Source: Corinectria fuckeliana (Eukaryota; Ascomycota; Sordariomycetes; Hypocreales; Nectriaceae). From it: 59,914 nucleotides of DNA. Below the pieces are notes generated by a model. It was not told the DNA's origin. It did no database searches and saw nothing but the letters and a program-made list of their open reading frames with translations. The translations under genes and the position numbers were made by a program. The DNA lies in contig WPDH01000188.1 in assembly GCA_019137255.1 (NCBI GenBank), positions 1 through 59,914 on the forward strand. Reading direction: 5' to 3'. This document shows positions 1 to 9,926 of the stretch, one piece after another. Each line of letters begins with the position of its first letter. The stretch's first letter is position 1.

Positions 1-836
1 GTTTATTATTATCTTTCTATTTATACTAATCACCTAGGTGGGTAAAAAAGTTAAAAAATTATAAGAGTTAGCTAATTAGGGTGAGATAAAAAGCTTTAAA
101 GTAGGTATTTATATATTATAAGACTTTAACTTAGCAAGTAGTTATAGACTGCTCGCTAAGATCACTAAGTAATCCTACTTAGTGGCTTTTATGCTCTTAG
201 TGTGCCCTACCTAGCCTGGTACTAGTTCCTCCTAGAGCTAGTCTTTTAGGCTGTGAGCCTATCTTCTTATAGAAGAATAAAATAAGAGAAGTCTTAGAGA
301 AGTTAGTTAGAAGAGGTATCTATTTTTATACACACAAATTAATCTATTTAGTTAACTGCTCTATAAGAATATACTACAGTCTATTACTATACCCGCAGCC
401 TATCTGCTATACCAGGCTGTACTAATCTAGCTATTATTTTTTATTCTTCTACTTTCTCTCTTGTTATAAAGCCGGATTCTATAATATTAGAGTTAAGTAA
501 AAAAACAAAAAAAGGTACTAACTATATAGACGTAAGTAAGTGTTATACACAGAGGAGGAAAAGTAATAACTTAAGAGTTAAAGAAAAGAGAAAGAGAAAA
601 ATAAACTACTAACTGCTCATATGTAAGTAAGTGCTAGAGGCAAAGGTAGAAGAGTTAACAAACCACCACCTAGACCCACTAACCTACTAACCCACTAACC
701 CTAAGACCTTAAGACCCTGAGACCCCGGCAGGGCTAGGGTTAGGGTTAATAGGGCTTACTACTAATCCTTAGATCTATATAGCGAAGAGTTAGCTATTAG
801 CGAAAATCAGCAATAATTGCTATTTTATTTCACCAG
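1..836. other. AT-rich, RIP-like block (left end)
   Basis: The block is dominated by A and T, with TpA very frequent and no ORF of note. That base pattern is what RIP leaves in repeated DNA of ascomycetes. No element can be named from what remains. A short telomere-like run lies at 734-754. The composition changes to normal coding-like DNA at about 840. Confidence 0.75.
734..754. repeat. Short interstitial telomere-like run
   Basis: The sequence reads CTAGGG TTAGGG TTAATAGGG, that is about two units of the TTAGGG telomere repeat used by most filamentous ascomycetes. It is far too short to be a telomere and may be chance or a subtelomeric relic. Confidence 0.3.
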
Positions 837-1225
837 TTAGCCGGATATCCAGAACTACCTTAACAAACCAACACGGCCACTATCACTGGGAGCCTAGCAA
901 CGGCACACAAGCCATAGAGGTCGATCACCCCGTTAACATCTCATACGCTCACCCAGAGCAGAAGCCGAATTATGTCTCCAAATCCAGACCTAAGCAAAAG
1001 CCTACATGTTGTAAACCGCGGCAGAATCCAGCCTACTCCTCCATCCAACAACCAGCAGCCAGAGGTTCCTTCTACCCTTCTACCGACAAACAAGATGCAC
1101 TATATGGAGGCTGCTGCCATACTGATAATGGCAATTTATGGGCGGCGCTTGGATGCTCTGTTAGCAACAAGTGCATGGTCAGCAACACCGACCTGCTCCA
1201 GCAACTCATGGATGAGATGAGATGA
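837..1225 (+). pseudogene. 3' exon remnant of an unrecognised cysteine-containing protein
   Basis: The frame beginning AGC at 839 stays open for about 128 codons to TGA at 1223-1225, yet has no start codon. It is preceded by an acceptor-like TTTCACCAG ending at 836. The predicted tail is hydrophilic and contains CCK and GGCCHTDNG motifs and a final LMDEMR. I do not recognise the family. Its upstream part would lie in the AT-rich block, so it looks like the surviving last exon of a gene whose 5' part was destroyed. It converges on ACR3, 125 bp from the ACR3 stop. What is seen is an open frame with protein-like composition; that it was once a gene is inference. Confidence 0.35.
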
Positions 1226-1349
1226 TGTTTTTCTCTTAACTAGTAGACCATCAACATTTATTAAGAGGTCTATCACTCTCTCAAGCACCGTTTCTTGTCT
1301 AATTGCGTAGTGCATACCTACGATACAATAGGATTCACAACACATGTCC

Positions 1350-2720
1350 TCACATCTCCCAACCCCATGTTCCCGAACCCCACCGCAGAAGATAAACCAG
1401 CCCGAGCAGAACCGGCACCTCGATCAATGGGCCCACCGTGGCCGCGAGAGCCTGGTCGCTCCCCGGCCCAAACGTGGCAATGGCCACTGCAATTGCCAGC
1501 TCAAAGTTGTTGCTGGCAGCCGTGAAGCTCTGCGTCGTCGACAGCGGGTACCCGAACCCGGCGCGGCGGGCCACGAGGAGGGTCGCGAAGAAGATGACGA
1601 CGAAGTAGACGACGAGCGGCGCCGCGACGCGGACAACAGACACGACCTGGTGCACCACTTGATGGCCCTGCGACGCAAACAGAACCAGGATGGTGTACAG
1701 CAGCCCGATGAGCGACCAGGGCGAAACGAGCCGCAAGAAGACGCGCTCGTACCAGTCCGTCCCTACGATCCCACGCAGCGAGAACCGCGTGATGACGGCG
1801 GCGCCGAGCGGGATGCCCAGGAACACGGCGACGCTTCGAGCAACGACCGAGTACGACACGTCGGTGGCGCCCGTCTCTCCGCTGATGATACGGATGAAGA
1901 AGACGGACATGGGCGCGTAGAGAGCCATTTGCAGCATCGAGTTGATGGCCACCAGGATCGCGCAGTATTCGCTGTCGCCGCCGGCGAGGCCGTTCCAGAT
2001 CAGGACCTAGCAGAACTGTCAGCGTCTTTCTGTCAGGGGAGGAGGGGAGTTATAGGAATTACGAACCATGGCGATGCACCTCGCGAGGCCAACGAGAATG
2101 AGGCCGATGCGGAGGCCAGGCTCGTCTGGAAGGAAAGCCCACGCTAAGCCGAGCTGTTATGCGTTAACGTCATCTCTGGCTAGTGTATCTGCTGCAGAAC
2201 TCACCATCAGGAACGGCGCCACGATCCAGTTCATAATGATACTGAACAGAATCTGTTTCCAAATGTCCCGATGCGAAAGGATCTCATGCAGGCTCTCATA
2301 CCGAACCTTGCACAAGATGGGGTACATCATGACGAGCAAGCCAACCGCTACCGACATGTGTGAGCAATAGCCTCCACATACAAAACAAGAGGGGCAAGTA
2401 AAATCCATACCAATGGGGATCGAAACGCCAACAAACTTGCCCTTCTCCAGGGCGTCCCCGATCCCGGCGACGAAGTTGCCCAGGAGGATGCCCACGACCA
2501 TGGCCAGCAGGATCCACACGGCGAGGAAGCGATCCAGCCAGCCCAAGGACTTGAACGCGGAGACATGCTTGGGGTCGTCAACTTTTTCCCTCCCCTGTTC
2601 CACGTCTTGGATACCGTTGTTGAGCATGTTGCCTTCTATCTCGGACTTCGTGAGAGGCTCATGGAGATTAGGCGAGGGTGTTTCTTTCAGAGGGGTGTTC
2701 TGATCGGCGGAAGGTTCCAT
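1350..2720 (-). CDS. ACR3: Arsenite efflux transporter, ACR3 family
   Basis: Four exons (2720-2411, 2347-2205, 2153-2067, 2006-1350) give 398 residues, the usual length for ACR3. The introns are 63, 51 and 60 bp. Splicing restores ACR3 signatures: LLVMMYPILCKVRYE after intron 1, and GLARCIAMV joined to LIWNGLAGGDSEY across intron 3. The cysteine in ARCIAMV is conserved in the family and needed for arsenite transport. The last exon carries AGFGYPLSTTQSFTAASNNF and FGPGSDQALAATVGPL, also typical. About ten membrane segments are expected; the protein exports As(III) at the plasma or vacuolar membrane. The start is the ATG at 2720 (MEPSADQ). Intron 1 is 3n and lacks a stop, so retention would insert 21 residues rather than truncate. 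No arsenate reductase gene lies nearby. Confidence 0.93.
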
Positions 2721-5700
2721 TGTGGTTTTCGGGATAGTTCCAGAGGAATAGACTCGAGGTGGTGAAAGATAGCGTCGAGGATGTCGAGAAGTGTAGTGTC
2801 GTTGGTACTCCTCCGAAGCAATGCCCGATAGTGGGTAGTTTGGGAGAAAGCCACGCAGGGCCAACCTCTTGCAGGCAACACAAGTGAAGTCACGGATATA
2901 CAGAATTCAACCATAAATTCCCACTTGTCTTTGAAGTGCAATGTACGAGTTTCTCAAGTCAAGCGTGGTTGTAGAGCGGGAAAGACGGGCTCTCTCGAGG
3001 ACTAATAAGTCTGGTTGCGACGGGGCGCTCAACCAATAGGAATCGGGGCATGACAGATCCCCTCCAACCCACATGGGGGCTTGCGTCGCGCTAAGCTTGC
3101 CATATTTTCAGCAGTAACAAGACACTGTTAGACATGGAAAGATGCAAATGGAAGGCCAGAAATGATGTTGAATATTTAGGCTGGTAACTTCAATCGGTGC
3201 TTTGTCCCTTCACATCTTTGGGTGCGACGCCAAGATATGTCTTGCGGCACTACAACTACGATATCAGAGCTAACAGTATCGGTCGCCTCGATTCCTTCAC
3301 GCAGCCGGATCGTCTCTGTCGACCTAGATGGGTTTTGTGAAATTTGGAAACGCATTGTGAATACGAGAGGCAAAACGACTCAGGTAGCCAGCGGCTTCAA
3401 GCCCCCCAACTCTACCAAAGTGAACTGGGTACTAAACGGGAAGACTTTAGACGAGGAGAGATATTTACACATGAACTAGTTCCTCGACTCTTAAACCAAA
3501 ATCATAAGCCCACAAGTTAGTGCAGGTGCCGTTACCAATCACACCACCCACTCACTGGCTATGAAATACGAACTCTGCCGTGCTACGCAATCCATGCTGA
3601 GGTTTGAAAGCTCTGGAACCCCACGCAAATACGACGGACGGAATGCTCCCCTTACACAGCCGGCAGCTCGCTGTCGCGCCGCATGGAAACCGCATGGCAA
3701 CTGCGCGACCTACTTTGTGACCCAGCACGCTCACGTTGTACTACTTTTTGACGAGGTGCAACGCTGCGAGGCGGAAAGTCTAGCACCCTGATGTCTCCCG
3801 TCGGTCTTCAATTTGAGACACCGTGGATATAGTACAATACGGGATACGATACAAGTCTAGACAATGCCATTGTCTCACATGCCGTTCACTGGCAGTGCAG
3901 GAGTCGCGCCCAACTGCGGGCCTGAGAGATCCAGCGTCTCGCTCATGGCTTGTTGTCGTTATCCACCGAGGATGACCAGAGATCTCAGTGCTACAATAGC
4001 CAGCGCCTGAGGAGAAGGACAACGGCCTGAATATATCGTGATCAGGCTGTTGGCAACACGTAGGACCAGCGATTCAACGGCGTCGTCTTGGCAACGTCTG
4101 GTGCAAACATGGCTCTGCTAAGGGTAAGAAAGCAAGGCGCATGGCTCACTGATGAGGCTCATCGTATGTTGATTTCAGTGGCGTGGAGCCGCCAAGTCGC
4201 GGATCGCTAGATCCCTGTCCCGTAGGGAGGAGCTCCTTGTACACGTGTACGAGCGCGAGATCCGGCCGCGAAGTTGTTAGGTATCACTCCCAGCTCATTG
4301 GCACTGAAAGGCGACGTGCATCGATTGTGCATTCAATACGAGCCCCGACGGCTGTGACACGGGGCCCGACGCAGGTGCCGTGCATTGTTGGGCCAGTTTC
4401 TGTCAAACGATTGTTCTGTGGGAGGAAGATTAGAAGGGGATGAGACAGGATGAAGACGGAGAGGCACGGAGTGATCCCAGAGAGGGGAAGAATCCCGCAA
4501 TTTGGCGGGGCAGCAAATAACGTTGCTCATAGTCGCACAATGCTTCTTTTCAAGCTTTGAACCGTGCTTGTTACGACCAACAACAAGAATCCCTGATCGG
4601 CGTTGGGGGAGACAGGGCGGTGTTTGTTTGAAGCTGGAGGAATTGGTACGCACGCCACAGGGCTCTTCACTGTTATCAGATGTCAGAGACATATCCTCTT
4701 GATCCCAAGGAAAGGTAGGATTCTGAGATCGGCGGCACTTCTGCAGGTTCAATCTCCGAGCCGGTCTTGGCAATCCTTAACATAAGATTCCATCTTGTTT
4801 GTTTCGAAGAGAACATTTGCAGTCCAGTCTGTAATGACTCTGAGCCAACGAAAAGTAGGCATTCAAAATCCTAGTCTCGAGCAGTTAGTTGCTGTATAAG
4901 GGCACTCTGTGCACGGTGCGACCGGTGTCTCGTCTGCCACGATATCCCCGCAGCCAGACCAAGAGAGACAGTGTTCATCAACGGCGCACAAATGACCAAG
5001 CGCTAGTTTAATGCAGTCTTGGATCGCCTCGATGTGTTTCCATCGCCAATTCAGGTAGCCAAGCAGGTTCTAGGTTGCACAGCTTTCCGGCGAGAAACAC
5101 AACATATCGTCAACAGCCGCGCGAGGCTTCACGACCTCCGGTCACGAGGGAGCACAGCGCTACATCCTTAAGGCTTTTATCCCCTGGTTGCCCTCAGCAG
5201 TCGTCACAAAGGAGACCTGCTTGCGTGCCCAGGAGCCGGGGTGCCTGGCGATCTGCAACCGTGACCCATTTATCCCAGTGTGCCAAGGCCCTCAATCCCA
5301 GATATTTTTGGTGCCTTCTGTCCTACCAACGCGCTGTGACGAAACGATCTTTGGTTCCATTGTTTTCTTTCTAGTTGACTCCCATCCGTTCGATGTCCGG
5401 CCCTCTCGCTTCCTTAGTCAACTCGGATCTCCCGCCCTCCAAAGAGAGCTTATCGTGTCCGGCGCTGACGGGATCATCAGGGGACGATAATGTACATAAC
5501 TTTCCGAACGAGTACTTTGTAGGACCGCTCCAACGTCTCCGGTTCTCTCATGAGGGACAAGAAAAGACCCCCTTCTGGGGATCCTTCTGTTGGTGTTCCT
5601 CGATGTATCCATCCCCCTGCAATCTCCTCGCTGTGATGCGCACCTCACAGGCTCGCACCTGGTACCTAGATTCCCAGTTCCCACCCCGCCGTAGTGCTTT

Positions 5701-6028
5701 GCTGGCTTGGGCCCGAGACCGCAAAGCAACCGTGGACAGACTAACAGGTTGTCCTCGATAGACGCCGTACCGGTGGATCGACACCCCCCTCCCCCAGCCT
5801 CTCGAGACGCTGGCCGTGGATGCCAACAATGACTCGATGGGGCTGTGACGGGGTAGGCTCGATGATGATTGTATATATTGCTGATGGCCCACCGTCGTCT
5901 GTTGAGCCTGGGTCCAAGACAGCGAGTCTCCGTGCTCCCTGTTTCTTTCCATTATTTCTTCCTATTCCGTGTCTCGTTTCTCGCCTTACCGTTGCAAATC
6001 TCGAGACGAGGATTGTCTGCGTTCCATC
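2721..6028. other. Intergenic region, no gene seen
   Basis: This is 3.3 kb between divergently transcribed ACR3 and the subtilisin-like protease. All ORFs here are short, overlap each other on both strands, and show no recognisable domain. I see no repeats or RNA genes. It should hold the promoters of both flanking genes, but no single site can be assigned. Confidence 0.6.
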
Positions 6029-8828
6029 ATGGTGCGCCTCAGCTTGGTGGTGTCGCTCTTCGCGGCCGTGGCGAGCGCAGTCACCCAAGAGCAGATCGGG
6101 AGCAAGAAGGCCATAGCTCGCCTTCCAGGTGCCTACATCTTCGAATTCGAAGCTGACCATGTACGTAATAGCGTAATTGCGATCTGTGGGTTCAGCCAGA
6201 ATCTAACCCCAACCAGGACTGCACCGATTTCTATTCTCAGGCCGCGGCCGATGGCAAGACCCGGATGGAGTTCGACTACAAGCTATTCAGGGGCGCTTCG
6301 ATCCAGTTCAACGACCTTCACCGTGCCGAGGAGCTGGCAGCCAAGATGCTCGATCTGCCTGCCGTCAAGGGAATGTGGCCCGTCAAAGTGTACAGCATCC
6401 CCAAGCCGCGCATCGACTGGCAGGGTACGCCGGGGCAGGAGTTCGCATCCATGAGGAAGCGCTCGGCCTACGGCTCGGCGAAGGACGTCTTCTCGCCTCA
6501 CGTCATGACTCAGGTTGATAAGCTGCGAGAGGAGGGCTATACTGGCAAGGGCATCAAGCTTGCCATAATTGACAGCGGTGTAAGTGGACTGTGGATCTGT
6601 CGCGTTGGGGCGACGTTGACTAACGTACTATCATGTTCTAGATCGACTACAAACACCCGGCTCTGGGCGGGTGCTTTGGCTCCGGATGTCTCGTATCATG
6701 GGGAACCGATCTCGTCGGCGACGCCTACACGGGCTATAACGAGGTCGACCCCGATGACGACCCCATGGACTGCCAGGGCCACGGCACCCACGTCGCCGGC
6801 ATCATCGCCGCCCAGGACAACGACTTGGACTTCACCGGCGCCGCTCCGGGCGTGACGCTCGGCTCCTACCGCGTGTTCGGCTGCAGCGGCGAAGCTGGAA
6901 ACGACATCCTGATCGCCGCCTTCAACCGCGCCTACGAGGACGGTGCCGATGTCATCACCGCGTCTATCGGCGGCCCTAGTGGCTGGTCCGAGGAGGCCTG
7001 GGCCGTCGCCGTGTCCCGCATCGTCGAGCAGGGCGTCCCCTGCACCTTGGCGGCGGGCAACGAGGGCGACGTGGGCATGTTCTATGCGTCCACCGCGGCG
7101 AGCGGGAAGGGCGTGACGGCCGTGGCCTCGTTCGACAACAGCAAGACCGTCTCGCTGCTCAACGTCTCGCACTACACCGTCAACGGCAGCCGCAAGCACG
7201 AGTTTGGCTCCTTGCCCGGCGTCCCTGATGCCTGGGGCGGCGTCAAGCTGCCCCTCTGGGCGCCTAGCTATGATACTAACAGCACAGATGACGGTTGCGA
7301 TGCTTACCCTGATAGCACTCCTGATCTGAGCCGGTATATTGTCCTTGTCCGGCGAGGAACGTGCACGTTCGTCGAGAAGGCTACCAACGCGGCCGCGGCT
7401 GGGGCTCGGTACATTCTGTTCTATAACAACGTGCCCGGCTCTATCCCTATCGACGTGTCTACCGACGAGGGCATCAAGGCTGCGGGCATGGTTGGGCCTG
7501 AACTGGGCAAGAAGTTCATCAATCTTCTTAAGGAAAGCTCCAAGGTCGTTCTCGAGATGTCAGATGGGTCGGATGGCAAGGTCATCTTCGAAGAGGTCCC
7601 CAACAACGTCACTGGCGGCGCCGTCAGCGTCTTTACCTCGTGGGGTCCGACCTGGGAGACGGACAACAAGCCTCAATTTGGAGCCCCTGGCGGTGGTATC
7701 CTGTCGACCTATCCCCGGGACCTCGGCAGCTACGCCGTCCTCTCTGGCACCTCGATGGCCACGCCTCTGGTTGCAGGAATCTTCGCCCTCATCTCCGAGG
7801 TCCGCGGCACGCTGGAGCCGGAGATCATCGAGAACCTCCTGTCGGGCAGCTCTAACCCACAGCTGTTTAACAACGGCGAGAAATACTACGAGTTCCTCGC
7901 CCCCGTGGCCCAGCAGGGCGCTGGCCTCGTCCAGGCGCACGACGCTGCGCACGCCAAGATCCTCCTTACCCCCTCGGGGCTGTCTTTCAACGACACGGAC
8001 AACTTTGTCGAGTCACGCAACTTCACGCTCAAAAACACTGGCCGCGAGGATGTCGAGATGGAGATCTCGCATGTCCCGGCCGTGACCATGTACACGCTTG
8101 TCGAGAGCACTATTTATCCCGGCTCGTTCCCCAATGAGTTTGCCTCCACGCAGGCCACTATCAAGTTCAGTGAGACCAAGGTCACCGTCGGTGCTGGCGA
8201 GAGCGTGACCATTGAGGCGCTCCCCACGCCTCCAAAGGGCCTCAAGGCGAAACGTCTACCCGTGTGGTCTGGATACATTGCCATCAACGGAACCGACGGG
8301 ATCTCACTATCAATCCCTTACCAAGGCCTCACCGGCTCCCTGCACGACTCGGCCGTCATGGGCCCTAAAGACACCTGGATCAGCAAATCGTCCGACGAGA
8401 AGCTGCTCCCGGTGCCGGAGAACACCACCTTCACGCTCCCAAAGGCCGGCACCGTCACGACCGACCCGGCGGAGCTCAACGCGACGACGAACGCCACGCT
8501 GCCCGCGCTGGTGTGGTTCCTCGCCCTCGGCTCGTCCAAGCTGCGCGCCGACGTCGTCCCCGTCAAGGGCAACTCGACAGCAGCAGCGCACACGCAGCAC
8601 GACGTGCCACGCAACGGCAGCGTGGGACAGGTCGTCGACTTCCCGCTGCTGTACAGCGCCATGGGCGCCAACTCGATCGCGTGGACCGGCGAGCTGGCGG
8701 ATGGCAGCTATGCTCCCGCGGGCATGTACAAGATCGTGTACCGCGCACTAAGGATCTTTGGCAGCGAGGAGAAGGATAAGGACTGGGATAAGTCGGAGTC
8801 GCTTGCGTTTGGCATCAAGTACGAGTAG
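6029..8828 (+). CDS. Secreted subtilisin-like serine protease with PA domain (S8, Pr1C-like)
   Basis: Three exons (6029-6160, 6217-6579, 6642-8828) encode 893 residues. A signal peptide is visible at residues 1-17 (MVRLSLVVSLFAAVASA), followed by a propeptide region to about residue 130. The catalytic triad of subtilases is present: Asp163 in IIDSG, His212 in GHGTHVAG, Ser536 in GTSMATPL. A PA-type insert (about residues 375-460, YIVLVRRGTCTFVEKA) sits between His and Ser, and the C-terminal third fits the fn3-like domain of large subtilases. This is the layout of fungal Pr1C-type extracellular proteases. The start was chosen because it gives the signal peptide directly. Introns of 56 and 62 bp restore the triad frame. 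An AATAAA lies at 8909, 80 bp past the stop. Substrate is unknown; protein degradation outside the cell is the family role. Confidence 0.93.
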
Positions 8829-9061
8829 GACACGTGCGATGATAATGATGGAGACGACGACGACGATGGGGAGCTCTTACTATGAATTGGACAATGTGGA
8901 AATATTGGAATAAATGAGGGATATCGTGCAACTCACATGAGGCTTGTAATTATGTATAGAGGTGTGTTAGATAAGACAGTAAGACATTGAGTGGTCATGA
9001 TGGTGCTCAAAAAGACAATGCAAGTGCGGGGTTGGTCTAGGGTAGCTGAATGAGGGGTAAC

Positions 9062-9147
9062 TGTTAGTATGACCGCTACACTAAAAGGCAAGGCACCTTG
9101 CCCTTAGGCAGGTCATATCTGTCATAATAGGTGGTCACCCACCAACA
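9062..9147. repeat. LTR copy 1 (86 bp)
   Basis: This is the least mutated copy by inspection: TGTTAGTATGACC at the left and CACCCACCAACA at the right. It directly follows the left GTAAC target duplication. Confidence 0.8.
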
Positions 9148-9360
9148 CACCCCCTAGGTCTTCAGAGCTCTATTGGAGTGCACTAAAGGCCTATGCTTTA
9201 GCGATATCTGCCCTGGTCGACTTGCTTTTTGCGCTCTCTGACTATGAAAGCCTTAGGGGAGGAATTGGTTGCTCGTAGGTCTTTTCCTGATATTGATGAT
9301 AATGCTGGATTGATACTGAAGGCCGGAATTCACTCAAAAAGTTGCTGCCGGGCTCATAAC

Positions 9361-9446
9361 TATTAGTATGACCGCTACACTAAAAGGTAAGGCACCTTAC
9401 TCTTAGGCAGGTCATATCTGTCATAATAGGTAGTCACCCACTAATA
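9361..9446. repeat. LTR copy 2 (86 bp, RIP-like)
   Basis: It differs from copy 1 at seven sites, all C:G to T:A transitions, six of them CpA to TpA or TpG to TpA. Both ends are altered (TATTAG, CTAATA). That is the RIP signature. Confidence 0.8.
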
Positions 9447-9668
9447 CACCCCCTAGGTCTTCAGAGCTCTATTAGAGTGCACTAAAGGCCTATACTTTAG
9501 CGATATCTGCCCTAGTCGACTTGCTTTTTGCGCTCTCTGACTGTGAACGCCCCTAAGGCTTTCAACTCGACTTGCGACTTTTCGGGGATCAAACTAGTAA
9601 CCTGTGCTCTTTTAGGGTGTGCCTCTTTCAGTGGAAGTTACAGGGGGTTTCCCTCCCGGGCTTATAAC

Positions 9669-9754
9669 TGTTAGTATGACCACTACACTAAAAGGCAAGG
9701 CACCTTGCTCTTAGGCAGGTCATATCTGTCATAATAGGTGGTCACCCACTAACA
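9669..9754. repeat. LTR copy 3 (86 bp)
   Basis: It begins TGTTAG and ends CTAACA, and is followed at once by the right GTAAC target duplication (9755-9759). It differs from copy 1 by three transitions. Confidence 0.8.
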
Positions 9755-9926
9755 GTAACGGAGATCGGAGAAACGCGGCCCCGCCATGCCCCGCGCTAAA
9801 GTGCCCGTCTGGCGGGGGCGCGACAAGCTCTGCGCTGCAGGAGGAAAGAGCCACCCACAGCTCTGCAAAAAGCCCTTTGCCCACTTGAGTCACACTCCTC
9901 CCACTGCGAGTCACACACTGGTGCAG

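Larger units (their letters stand above)
9057..9759. mobile_element. Tandem TRIM-like LTR element (three 86-bp LTRs) with GTAAC target duplication
   Basis: Three 86-bp repeats (9062-9147, 9361-9446, 9669-9754) begin TGTTAG and end CTAACA or CCAACA, with C-to-T changes in the middle copy. The whole is bounded by GTAAC at 9057-9061 and 9755-9759, a 5-bp target-site duplication as left by retroviral-type integrases. The two internal segments (213 and 222 bp) share about their first 97 bp and last 15 bp but differ between. No gag or pol frame is present. TG...CA ends, 5-bp duplication and tiny size match terminal-repeat retrotransposons in miniature. A primer binding site cannot be named. It would need an autonomous LTR element elsewhere to move. 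Confidence 0.8.

Noticed and set aside
9786..9926. Upstream in-frame ATG extending arginyl-tRNA synthetase by 47 residues
   Set aside because: The extension lacks presequence character and starts 27 bp after the retroelement; ATG 9927 gives a better mitochondrial signal.
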